From: Streptomyces sp. NBC_01353
Lineage (GTDB): Bacteria; Actinomycetota; Actinomycetes; Streptomycetales; Streptomycetaceae
DNA length: 64,000 nt
Assembly: GCF_036237275.1 (NCBI RefSeq)
Contig: NZ_CP108352.1
Coordinates: forward strand, 2,852,001 to 2,916,000
Reading direction: 5' to 3'
Numbering within the stretch: position 1 is the first letter of the stretch; each line of letters begins with the position of its first letter. A program made the position numbers and the translations under genes. Under the pieces are notes generated by a model. It was not told the origin of the DNA, ran no database searches, and saw only the letters and a list, made by a program, of their open reading frames with translations. This document shows positions 9,104-17,055 of the stretch, in pieces.

Positions 9104-11665
9104 TCAGGCGGGCGTGCCGGTGGGGCTGGTGGAGCCCGAGGCGGGCCCACTGCTGAGGGTCGCAGAAGCCGAGTTGCTCGGGTTGTCCGACGTCGCGGTG
9201 CTGCTGGGAGTCGTCGACGGCGTCGTCGACGGCGTCTGGCTCGGAGTCGACGACGGCGTCTGGCTCGGAGTCGACGACGGCTTCGTCGTCCTCGTCGGAG
9301 TCGTCGTCGGACGCGGAGGCGTCGTCGTCGGCATCGGGGCGCCCGTCGTGGTCCCGGTCGTCGGTGTCGAGCCGCCGGGGGACGACGGGGTGCCCGAGGT
9401 GCCGGGCGTGCCCGGGGTCGTCGCCGAGCCCGAGGGGCCCGGGGAGCTCGGGGCGTCCGAGGGGGCGCCGGTCGCGTCGTCGGTCGGCTCGTCCGCTTCC
9501 AGGCCGTCGTCGCCGCCGTCCTCGCTGGCCGTCCGGTCGGAGGTGACGCGGTTGGAGCCCGGATCCTCGGCGGTGCCGGAGGTGGCCCCGATCGTCACGA
9601 CGGTGCCGAGCACGGCGGCCAGGAGCGCTCCCGTACCGACCGCGACGAGATTGCGGCGGGCCCCGGCGATGATGCCGAAGCGGCCGCCGGCCTTCGTACC
9701 GCCGCCGCTGGGCGGGGCGTCGGAGCGGGTGATGAGGGTCGGGCCCTCGTCGGCGAAGTCCGGGAACGCGGGGATCGGCGCGGTCTTGGGCGCGACGGCC
9801 CGGGGGACGACGGGCTTCGGGATGCCGCGGGGCGGTGAGGCGGACTCCTCGTACCGGGCGGCGGGCAGTTCGTCGCCCGCCGGGGTGCGGTCGCCGCCGA
9901 GGGGGCCTCCGGCGCGGTCGGCGACCAGGGCGAGCGCCCGGCGGCCGGCGACGGTGCCACGCTTGTCGGCGAGGACCCCGCGCATCCCGATGGACGCCTC
10001 GAGTTCGGCGCGGGCCCGCTCCAGGTTGCCGGAGCAGAGCGCGAGAACGCCCAACTCATGGTGGAAGTACGCCTCTTCGGCGACCTCACCGGCGATCCGG
10101 GCGGCCTCCAGGCCGCTGCGCAGGACCCGCTCCCAGGCGCCCCAGTGGAGTCCTGCGGCGAAGGCCGGCGCGGCGCTGCGGGCGAGCAGGGCGGCGGTGG
10201 CGGGGTGCTCGGGGGTCGTGCCGGGCCGGAGCGCGGTCAGGGCGGCGAGCAGGGCGTCGGACTCGGCGACGGCGCGGGCGGGGGTCACGGAGGGGTGTCC
10301 GGCCCACCAGGCGTAGTGCTGGGCGACGGTGTGGGCCCGGGCGGCGGTCTCCTCCTCGGTCCCGCCGTACCCCTGGGCGCGGAGCTGGGTGAGGACTCCG
10401 GCGGCGAGGCGGTAGCGGGAGCCGACCGGGGTGAGCAGGCCGCAGGTCATGAGCTCGCCGAGGGCGGCGTCCGCATGCGTGTCGCCGACGAGGGCGGGGA
10501 GGTGGGCCTGGTGCGGCACCTCGCCGCCGAGGGCGACGGTGAACCGCAGGGTCTCCTGGGCGGAGCGGCTGAGCCGGGAGGCGAGCAGGGCGGCAGGCGC
10601 CGCGCCCTCGCCGAGGCTGGGCAGGGGTATGTCGCGCAGCTCGATGTCGGTGGCGTCCGCGGGGGCCGCGTCGGCCGGCCCGAACGCGTCGTCCAGGGCG
10701 CCGAAGGCGTCGAACTCCGAGGGGGCGTCCTCCTGCGCTCCGAAGGCGTCGAACTCGGCGGGGGTGACCCGGAGCCGGTCGCGCTGGCGGAGCAGGGCGC
10801 CGGCCTGGACGAACCGCAGCGGCAGGCCTTCGGACTCGAACCAGAGGTCGCCCGCCCAGTTGGCCTCGTCGTCGGTGAGCGGCCGGTCGACGGCGCTCTC
10901 CAGGAGTTCGAGGGCGGTGGCCCGGCCGAGGCCGGTGAGGGAGACCTCTTCGACGTGGGCGTCGGGCGAGGGCGCCGGGATGTCGGGGGTGGCCGCGAGC
11001 AGGAACGCGCACTCGGGGGCGGCGGTGAGCAGCTCGTCGAGGGTGGTGCCGCCGAACTCGAGGTCGTCGACGACGACGACGGCGCCGATGTCGTGGACCC
11101 GTTCGAGCAGGACGGGGCGGTCGGGCCGGTGGTCCGGGGCGTGCTGAACGATGGCGAAGAGTTCGTACAGCAGCTCGGTGGGGGTCCGGTGGTGGCCGGA
11201 GAGCCGGACGACTCCGTCGGGCGCGAGGCCGGCGCAGTCCGCGGCGACGGCGTCGAGCAGGACGGTGCGTCCGGAGCCTGCGGGGCCGGTGAGGCGGACG
11301 GAGCGGCCGCGGGCGAGGAGCTGGACGAGCCGCTCGTGCTCCTCCTGCCTTTCGAGGAGGGGCAGCCGAGGGGCGGCGGGGCCCGGCGGTACGGGCGGGG
11401 CGACCGCACGGGCGGCATCGACGCGCTCCTGGGCGGTGCGGCGGCGGGGCGGCGCGGGCTGCTCCCCGGGCGGGCACGTCTCGATCTCGCTGCCGTCGAC
11501 GGGGTTGACGGTGAGCAGCAGGTCGCCCGATACGACGCGGGCGGTGCGGACCCGGGCGGGCGCGGACGGGCCACGCTCGGGCAGGAGGCCGCCGCGAGTG
11601 TCGCGGGCATCGTCACCCTCGTGGTCGTAGCCGTACTCTTCCGGCTCCCGGTTCATCGGGTCCAT
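9104..11665 (-). CDS. P-loop ATPase with one TM segment and Ser/Thr/Pro-rich tail
   Basis: An 853-aa protein. A disordered N-terminus precedes an NTPase with Walker A GPAGSGRT (about 127-134) and Walker B VVVVDDLE (about 194-201), like the AAA/ORC-type or STAND ATPases. A helical repeat-like region, which may be TPR-like, spans about 450-620. Near residue 700 there is one hydrophobic helix (VAVGTGALLAAVLGTVVTIG), followed by about 120 residues rich in Ser, Thr and Pro. The topology suggests an internal ATPase anchored in the membrane with an outer stalk. A 24-bp tandem repeat (9231-9278) encodes part of the stalk. ATG 11665 or the in-frame ATG nine bases later is the start, after a G-rich site. 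The biological role is unknown. Confidence 0.85.
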   Translation of the reverse strand: MDPMNREPEEYGYDHEGDDARDTRGGLLPERGPSAPARVRTARVVSGDLLLTVNPVDGSEIETCPPGEQPAPPRRRTAQERVDAARAVAPPVPPGPAAPRLPLLERQEEHERLVQLLARGRSVRLTGPAGSGRTVLLDAVAADCAGLAPDGVVRLSGHHRTPTELLYELFAIVQHAPDHRPDRPVLLERVHDIGAVVVVDDLEFGGTTLDELLTAAPECAFLLAATPDIPAPSPDAHVEEVSLTGLGRATALELLESAVDRPLTDDEANWAGDLWFESEGLPLRFVQAGALLRQRDRLRVTPAEFDAFGAQEDAPSEFDAFGALDDAFGPADAAPADATDIELRDIPLPSLGEGAAPAALLASRLSRSAQETLRFTVALGGEVPHQAHLPALVGDTHADAALGELMTCGLLTPVGSRYRLAAGVLTQLRAQGYGGTEEETAARAHTVAQHYAWWAGHPSVTPARAVAESDALLAALTALRPGTTPEHPATAALLARSAAPAFAAGLHWGAWERVLRSGLEAARIAGEVAEEAYFHHELGVLALCSGNLERARAELEASIGMRGVLADKRGTVAGRRALALVADRAGGPLGGDRTPAGDELPAARYEESASPPRGIPKPVVPRAVAPKTAPIPAFPDFADEGPTLITRSDAPPSGGGTKAGGRFGIIAGARRNLVAVGTGALLAAVLGTVVTIGATSGTAEDPGSNRVTSDRTASEDGGDDGLEADEPTDDATGAPSDAPSSPGPSGSATTPGTPGTSGTPSSPGGSTPTTGTTTGAPMPTTTPPRPTTTPTRTTKPSSTPSQTPSSTPSQTPSTTPSTTPSSTATSDNPSNSASATLSSGPASGSTSPTGTPA

Positions 11666-11951
11666 GGTTCAAGCCCCCCAAGAGCGGTGCGTGCGGAAGC
11701 CCCTCCGGCCGATCTGCACGCTTGGTGTCGCTTCTGGTCCGGTGCCCGCCGGGTGGGTCCGTCAATGGGCAGGCGACCGAACCCTAGACGTTCTTCGAGT
11801 ATCCGGGAACAGGCGGGGTGCCACCCCGCCCAAGACGTCACGGTCCGCTAAGGATTCACCCGGGACGCCGGTTTCTCACAGCAGCTTCACAGGCGGTACG
11901 GCGTCGATTCATGCCGCGGTCCGCCCCCGCCCCCACTGCCGGGGGCGAGGA

Positions 11952-12275
11952 TCAGACGCGGGGCAGGGACTCTGCCGCGAGCCCACCTTCGATGGCGAGG
12001 ATCCGGTGCAGCCGGGTCGCCACGAGCAGGCGCTGCATCTGCGGGGGGACCCCGCGCAGCACCAGCCGGCGGCCGCAGCGGCCGGCCCTGCGATGTGCGC
12101 CCATGATGACCCCGAGCCCGGTGGCGTCCCAGGAGTCGAGACCGGTCAGGTCGAGCACCAGGTCGCCGACTCCGTCGTCGACGGCCGAGTGCAGGACCGT
12201 ACGGGCGTCCGCCGCGCTGCGAACGTCGAGGCGGCCCCCGACGACCAGCTCGACGTGGTCGCCCCTGATGTGCAT
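11952..12275 (-). CDS. STAS-domain protein (anti-anti-sigma factor-like)
   Basis: A 107-aa single STAS domain. The key loop DATGLGVIMGAH aligns with DSSGLGVILG of SpoIIAA, placing a Thr where SpoIIAA has its phosphorylated Ser. A Thr there is common in streptomycete homologues and could still be phosphorylated. ATG 12275 follows CGGGGAG. The longer frame to 12446 would overlap intergenic DNA without a start signal. No cognate anti-sigma kinase gene is adjacent, so its partner must lie elsewhere. Confidence 0.88.
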   Translation of the reverse strand: MHIRGDHVELVVGGRLDVRSAADARTVLHSAVDDGVGDLVLDLTGLDSWDATGLGVIMGAHRRAGRCGRRLVLRGVPPQMQRLLVATRLHRILAIEGGLAAESLPRV

Positions 12276-12402
12276 ATGCGCTCCCCGGGAGTGCTCCGTC
12301 TTTTCATCAACTGACTGCCGTCGGCGCAGAAGCGTTGCGCCTTGTAAGCGAACTGATACCGAATTCACCCTGTCGAGTGATGGCCCAAACGGCCGTCGGA
12401 AC

Positions 12403-13251
12403 TCAGTGCTTGTAGAACCCCTGCCCGCTCTTGCGGCCGATGTCACCCGCGTCCACCATCCGGCGCATCAGCTCCGGCGGTGCGAACTTCTCGTCCTGGG
12501 TCTCGGTGTAGATGTTGCTCGTGGCGTTCACCAGGATGTCGATGCCGGTCAGATCGGCGGTGGCGAGCGGCCCCATGGCGTGACCGAAGCCGAGCTTGCA
12601 CGCGATGTCGATGTCCTCGGCGGTGGCGACGCCCGACTCCTGGAGCTTCGCGGCCTCGACGACCAGCGCCGAGATGAGGCGGGTGGTGACGAAGCCGGCG
12701 ACGTCGCGGTTGACCACGATGCAGGTCTTGCCGACGGACTCGGCGAACTCCCGCGCGGTGGCGAGGGTGGCGTCACTGGTCTTGTAGCCGCGGACGAGCT
12801 CGCAGAGCTGCATCATCGGGACCGGCGAGAAGAAGTGCGTGCCGACGACGGCCTCGGGGCGCTCCGTCACCGCGGCGATCTTGGTGATCGGGATGGCGGA
12901 GGTGTTGGAGGCGAGAACGGCCCCGTCCTTGACGGTCTTGTCGAGGGCGCGGAAGATCTCGTGCTTCACCTCCAGCTTCTCGAAGACGGCCTCGACGACG
13001 ATGTCGGCGTCGGCGACCGCGTCGAGTTCGGTGGTGGCGGTGATCCGGCCGAGGGCGGCCGCGGCGGCGGCGGCGTCCAGCTTGCCCTTCGCGACGAAGC
13101 GGTCGTACGACGCCTTGATGCCGTCGGTGCCGCGGGTCAGCGCGGCGTCGGTGACGTCACGCAGAACGACGTCCCACCCCGCCTGGGCCGAGACCTGCGC
13201 GATTCCGGACCCCATGAGTCCGGCTCCGATGACGGCGAGCTTCCTGGCCAC
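12403..13251 (-). CDS. 3-hydroxybutyryl-CoA dehydrogenase
   Basis: A 282-aa NAD-dependent 3-hydroxyacyl-CoA dehydrogenase that interconverts acetoacetyl-CoA and 3-hydroxybutyryl-CoA. The N-terminal dinucleotide fold has GAGLMGSGIA at about residues 9-18. The catalytic His region GTHFFSPVPMMQLCE and the C-terminal domain with LGFGHAMGPLATADLTGIDI are intact, and the length is normal for the short single-function (Hbd) type. GTG 13251 is the start, with GGAAG just upstream. It ends about 130 bases before the STAS gene, so co-transcription is possible. Confidence 0.95.
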   Translation of the reverse strand: MARKLAVIGAGLMGSGIAQVSAQAGWDVVLRDVTDAALTRGTDGIKASYDRFVAKGKLDAAAAAAALGRITATTELDAVADADIVVEAVFEKLEVKHEIFRALDKTVKDGAVLASNTSAIPITKIAAVTERPEAVVGTHFFSPVPMMQLCELVRGYKTSDATLATAREFAESVGKTCIVVNRDVAGFVTTRLISALVVEAAKLQESGVATAEDIDIACKLGFGHAMGPLATADLTGIDILVNATSNIYTETQDEKFAPPELMRRMVDAGDIGRKSGQGFYKH

Positions 13252-13405
13252 GGTCTTCCACCCCTTAACACCTGTTCACTTCTCTGACTCTCCGGCGGAG
13301 ATTAGCGGGAGTGAGGCTTCATGTGACCGCTAAGTAATGCGCGTCACGCCCGGTTTGACGGACGTCACACTCACGACAGGCCCCGACCGGGTGACCGGAC
13401 GGGCC

Positions 13406-14041
13406 CTAGCCGCGCACCGCGTACGTCAGGACCCGCTCGCTCAGCAGCTCCTCGATCTCGTCGAGGAGGACGAGGGTCTCGCGGGAGACGGTGGTGGCCT
13501 TGCGGCCGGCGGTCATCTCGCGGGTGATGTAGCCGACGGCGGTGTTCTCGATCCAGGCGATCTGCCCGCCTACGAGCAGCGGCAGCGGGTCGTCCTCGGC
13601 CGCACCGGTCTCCTCGCGCAGGGTGGCGACGACCGCGTCGTGGACCTGCTGCTGGAGGTAGAAGAGCCGGGCCTTGAGCGTGGGGGCGTGCTCGATGACG
13701 TTCATGAAGGCGTCGAAGCCGTCCATGAGTCCGTACGCGGGCGAGACGGCGCCGATCTGTTCGCGCATCTCGCGCAGCACGGCATGGGCGGCGGACTCCC
13801 CCCGGTCGCGCCCCCGGATCATCCGCGACAGGCGGAGGGTGACGCCCTCCATCCGGTCGAGGAACAGGTCCTCCTTGGCCGGGAAGTAGTTGTAGACCGT
13901 GTTGACGGAGACGTCCGCGGCGTCCGCGATCTCGGCGATGGTCACGGTCACGAAGCCGTGCTCCAGGAAGAGCCCGGTCGCGATGTCCGAGATCCGCTGC
14001 TTCGTCTCGCGCTTCTTGCGCTCCCTGAGCCCCTCAGCCAT
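13406..14041 (-). CDS. TetR-family transcriptional regulator
   Basis: A 211-aa regulator. Its N-terminal helix-turn-helix (residues about 10-55) contains ATGLFLEHGFVTVTIAEIA and VSVNTVYNYFPAKEDL, standard for the family. The C-terminal domain would bind a ligand. It is divergently transcribed from a two-gene ABC efflux system across only 71 bp that contain an imperfect palindrome. By analogy with other TetR/ABC pairs it probably represses that pump and itself. The ligand is unknown. Confidence 0.93.
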   Translation of the reverse strand: MAEGLRERKKRETKQRISDIATGLFLEHGFVTVTIAEIADAADVSVNTVYNYFPAKEDLFLDRMEGVTLRLSRMIRGRDRGESAAHAVLREMREQIGAVSPAYGLMDGFDAFMNVIEHAPTLKARLFYLQQQVHDAVVATLREETGAAEDDPLPLLVGGQIAWIENTAVGYITREMTAGRKATTVSRETLVLLDEIEELLSERVLTYAVRG

Positions 14042-14079
14042 GCCCCCATCCTAGGGCCACTGAAAACTTGGTGTCGTTG

Positions 14080-14104
14080 CAAAATTTCAGAGACTCTGTT
14101 TTTG
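14080..14104. promoter_or_regulatory. Candidate TetR operator
   Basis: Imperfect palindrome in the gap between the divergent tetR and ABC genes. The core CAGAG-A-CTCTG (14088-14098) is perfect, and outer arms CAAAA and TTTTG flank it with unequal spacing. It ends 8 bases before the ABC start codon, a position suited to repression. Confidence 0.5.
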
Positions 14105-14112
14105 TAGTCGCT

Positions 14113-14886
14113 ATGCCAATCATCAGTACGGCCGGGCTCGCCCGGACCTTCGAGACGAAACTCGGCCCCGTGGAAGCCGTGCGCGGGATCGACCTGACCG
14201 TGCGGCCGGGCGAGATCCTCGGCCTCCTCGGACCCAACGGCGCCGGCAAGACCACCACCCTGCGGATGCTCACCACGCTGCTCCCGCCCACCGGCGGCGC
14301 GGCCACCGTCGCCGGCCACGACCTGCTCGCCGACCCCGCCGCCGTACGACAGCGGATCGGGTACGTCGCCCAGTCCGGCGGGGTCGACCCGCAGGAGACC
14401 GTGCGCTCCGAACTCGTCACCCAGGGACGGCTCTACCGCCTCTCCAGGGCGGACGCGGCGGCCCGCGCCGAGGAGCTGGCCGGCGAGCTCGGCCTCACCG
14501 AACTCCTCGACCGCTCCACCACGGCGCTCTCCGGCGGCCAGCGGCGGCGTCTCGATATCGCGATGGGCCTCACCCACCGGCCCGATGTGCTCTTCCTCGA
14601 CGAGCCGACGACCGGTCTCGACCCGGGCAGCCGGGCCGACCTGTGGGCACTGGTGCGCAGGCTGCGCGACGACTTCGGCACGACCGTCGTCCTCACCACC
14701 CACTACCTCGACGAGGCCGACGCACTCGCGGACCGGCTGGTGATCGTGGACAAGGGCGTCGTCGTCGCCGAGGGCAGCCCGGCCGCCCTCAAGGCGGAGC
14801 ACGGCGTCACCACCCTCCAGGACGCCTTCCTCGCCATCACCGGGCGCGGCCCGGCCCCCACCGACCTCTCCCCCGTCGCCGTTTAG
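14113..14886 (+). CDS. ABC drug-export ATP-binding protein (DrrA type)
   Basis: A 257-aa ATPase of the daunorubicin-resistance DrrA family. Walker A is GPNGAGKTT (about 38-46), the signature is LSGGQRRR, and Walker B is VLFLDEPTTGLDPGS. ATG 14113 has no Shine-Dalgarno; the upstream TTGTAGTC stretch may contain the promoter, so the mRNA may be leaderless. The permease gene starts 8 bases after its stop. Control by the divergent TetR is likely. Confidence 0.93.
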   Translation: MPIISTAGLARTFETKLGPVEAVRGIDLTVRPGEILGLLGPNGAGKTTTLRMLTTLLPPTGGAATVAGHDLLADPAAVRQRIGYVAQSGGVDPQETVRSELVTQGRLYRLSRADAAARAEELAGELGLTELLDRSTTALSGGQRRRLDIAMGLTHRPDVLFLDEPTTGLDPGSRADLWALVRRLRDDFGTTVVLTTHYLDEADALADRLVIVDKGVVVAEGSPAALKAEHGVTTLQDAFLAITGRGPAPTDLSPVAV

Positions 14887-14894
14887 GACTCGCC

Positions 14895-15644
14895 TTGCTC
14901 CTCCACGACACCGCGCTGATCTTCGGGCGCTACGCCCGCCAGACCCTGCGCTCCAAGTTCCAGATGCTGTTCGGCGTACTGATGCCGCTGCTCTACCTGC
15001 TCTTCTTCGGACCGCTGCTCTCCGACCTGCCGCTCGGCCGCGAGGGCGACTCCTGGCAGATCCTCGTTCCCGGCCTGCTGCTCCAACTCGGCCTTTTCGG
15101 CGCTTCGTTCGCCGGCTTCTCGCTCATCATGGAGAAGAACTGGGGCGTGGTGGAGCGGATGCGCGTCACCCCGGTCAGCCGGCTCGCGCTGCTCCTCGGC
15201 CGGGTCCTGCGCGACGCCTCGCTCTTCGTCTTCCAGGCCGTGCTGCTGGTGCTCGCCGCGCTGGCTATGGGGCTGCGGGCGCCGCTCGCCGGGATCCTGA
15301 TCGGTTTCGTCTTCGTCGCCCTGCTCACCTTCGCGCTCGCCTCGCTCTCGTACGCGCTGGCGATGAAGGTCCGTACGGCGCAGGAGTTCGGCCCGACGAT
15401 CAACGCGCTCTCACTGCCCGCGATGCTGCTGTCCGGGCTGATGCTGCCGATGGCCCTCGCTCCCGGCTGGCTGGACGTGCTCTCGCACTTCATGCCGTTC
15501 CGCTATCTGGTGGACGCGGTACGGGACGCGTACGTCGGGCGGTACGCGACGACGACCATGCTGTACGGCGTCCTGGTGGCGGTCGCGCTCACGGCGCTCG
15601 CCGTGATGGTCGGCACACGGACGTTCCGGAGGGCCGGAGCGTAA
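14895..15644 (+). CDS. ABC-2 type permease (DrrB type)
   Basis: A 249-aa membrane protein with about six helices, partner of the ATPase at 14113. TTG 14895 is the most plausible start because it lies just after the ATPase stop; the longer frame to 14643 would be buried within the ATPase gene. Family features are the early FGRYARQTLRSKFQ segment before the first helix, the MEKNWGVVERMRVTPVSR loop, and SLPAMLLSGLMLPM followed by FRYLVDAVRDAYVG near the end. Confidence 0.9.
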   Translation: MLLHDTALIFGRYARQTLRSKFQMLFGVLMPLLYLLFFGPLLSDLPLGREGDSWQILVPGLLLQLGLFGASFAGFSLIMEKNWGVVERMRVTPVSRLALLLGRVLRDASLFVFQAVLLVLAALAMGLRAPLAGILIGFVFVALLTFALASLSYALAMKVRTAQEFGPTINALSLPAMLLSGLMLPMALAPGWLDVLSHFMPFRYLVDAVRDAYVGRYATTTMLYGVLVAVALTALAVMVGTRTFRRAGA

Positions 15645-15657
15645 CTACGCTGGGGTC

Positions 15658-16230
15658 ATGGTCAATCTGACGCGCATCTACACCCGTACCGGCGACCAGG
15701 GCACCACCGCGCTGGGCGACATGAGCCGGACCGCCAAGACCGATCTGCGGATCTCGGCATACGCCGACGCCAACGAGGCCAACGCCGTCCTCGGCACGGC
15801 CATCGCCCTCGGGCAGCTCGACGAGGAGGTCGTGAAGGTCCTCGTCCGCGTCCAGAACGACCTGTTCGACGTGGGCGCCGACCTCTCCACCCCGGTGGTC
15901 GAGGACCCGAAGTACCCGCCGCTGCGGGTCGAGCAGTCGTACATCGACAAACTGGAGGCGGACTGCGACCGCTTCCTGGAGGAGCTGGAGAAGCTGCGCT
16001 CCTTCATCCTGCCGGGCGGCACGCCCGGTGCGGCCCTGCTGCACCAGGCGTGCACGGTGGTCCGCCGCGCGGAGCGCTCCACGTGGGCGGCCCTGGAGGT
16101 CCACGGCGAGACGATGAACCCGCTGACCGCCACGTACCTCAACCGCCTCTCAGACCTGCTCTTCATCCTTGCGCGGGCGGCCAACAAGGAGGTCGGGGAC
16201 GTGCTCTGGGTCCCGGGCGGAGACCGCTAG
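15658..16230 (+). CDS. Cob(I)alamin adenosyltransferase, PduO type
   Basis: A 190-aa enzyme that transfers the 5'-deoxyadenosyl group of ATP to reduced corrinoid, forming adenosylcobalamin. The ATP-binding N-terminus is TRIYTRTGDQGTT. The ADANEANAVLGTA helix, the CTVVRRAERS block and the conserved end NKEVGDVLWVPGGDR are all present, and the length is normal. It begins 13 bases after the ABC permease stop. Its stop overlaps by a few bases the end of the convergent membrane gene, and its last 66 bp are duplicated just downstream. Confidence 0.95.
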   Translation: MVNLTRIYTRTGDQGTTALGDMSRTAKTDLRISAYADANEANAVLGTAIALGQLDEEVVKVLVRVQNDLFDVGADLSTPVVEDPKYPPLRVEQSYIDKLEADCDRFLEELEKLRSFILPGGTPGAALLHQACTVVRRAERSTWAALEVHGETMNPLTATYLNRLSDLLFILARAANKEVGDVLWVPGGDR

Positions 16231-16355
16231 ACACGACCCCGCCCACGCCCCTGCCGGGGGTCCGGGGGTTGCCCCCCGGGAGATACAGCATCCTTGCGCG
16301 GGCGGCCGACAAGAAGGTCGGGCACGTGCTCCGGGTCCCGGGCGGAGACCGCTAG
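16165..16355. repeat. Direct duplication of the cobalamin adenosyltransferase gene 3' end
   Basis: The last 66 bp of the gene, including the stop (16165-16230), recur at 16290-16355 with 62 of 66 identical bases. The 59 bp between them contain a GC-rich hairpin (16262-16279). All four differences change the encoded residue in the plus-strand (enzyme) frame. All four are silent in the minus-strand frame used by the convergent membrane gene. Confidence 0.9.
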
Positions 16356-16901
16356 CTCCTGGTCGGCTGCCGGTGCCTTCTTCGGCCAGATCGTGTAGCT
16401 GAGCGCGATCAGGCCGTGGATGCCGGCCGTCCGCCAGGCGACGTAGATCCAGCTCCGCAGCGAGTCGGTGTTCCCGTCGTCGCCGACGTACCAGGTCGCG
16501 AGCAGCAGCAGTCCGGACGCGACCGCCGCCGCCGTCACCGAGCCCAGCCAGACCTTGCCCTCGTGGCGGGCGCGCGCCATGCCGTGGCGCGGCGGCTTCA
16601 CGGGCGGCGGCCCGCCGCCGAGGCGGTGGGCGGCGTGGCCGTCCAGCCACTTCACGGTGCGGTGGCCATGGCCGACGGTGTAGCCGATGTACACCGCCGC
16701 GAGACCGTGCCGCCAGCTCGGCTCCGCCCCGTTCTTGAGGTCGATCGCGGTGACGACGAACAGCAGGACTTCCAGGAGCGGCTCGCACAGCAGCAGGGCG
16801 AGACCCGTCCGGGGCATCTTCAGCAGATAGCGGGTGGCGAGACCCGCGGCCAGCAGGACCCAGAAGCCCACTTCGCAGATCACGATCAGCATGACGATCA
16901 C
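16227..16901 (-). CDS. Four-TM membrane protein with a tail from duplicated DNA
   Basis: A 224-aa protein. GTG 16901 follows AAAGGGGAG; the frame is open further upstream, but no ribosome-binding site supports that. Predicted helices lie near the N-terminus (CEVGFWVLLAAGL), at LALLLCEPLLEVLLFVV, at TAAAVASGLLLLATW and at GIHGLIALSYTIW. After the last helix the C-terminal 40 or so residues are encoded by the antisense of the duplicated 3' end and by the DNA between the copies, so this tail is a recent addition. The function is unknown. It converges on the adenosyltransferase gene. Confidence 0.72.
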   Translation of the reverse strand: MIVMLIVICEVGFWVLLAAGLATRYLLKMPRTGLALLLCEPLLEVLLFVVTAIDLKNGAEPSWRHGLAAVYIGYTVGHGHRTVKWLDGHAAHRLGGGPPPVKPPRHGMARARHEGKVWLGSVTAAAVASGLLLLATWYVGDDGNTDSLRSWIYVAWRTAGIHGLIALSYTIWPKKAPAADQELAVSARDPEHVPDLLVGRPRKDAVSPGGQPPDPRQGRGRGRV

Positions 16902-17055
16902 GGCGGTACTCCCCTTTCGGTTCCCCTCCAGCGTCGCGTGGCGATTCGCCCGGATCGTCGTCGCCGATGACGAAGTGCGACTACATCCTTCGGCGGAGGC
17001 ACGGATCGGCCCCGACGGCGAGGCCCGGAGTCCGCCCGCCGTGTTGGATGGGAAC

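Noticed and set aside
10058-11851. Long plus-strand frame opposite the P-loop ATPase gene
   Set aside because: The minus-strand gene has Walker motifs, a TM segment and a start site; the opposite frame has none.
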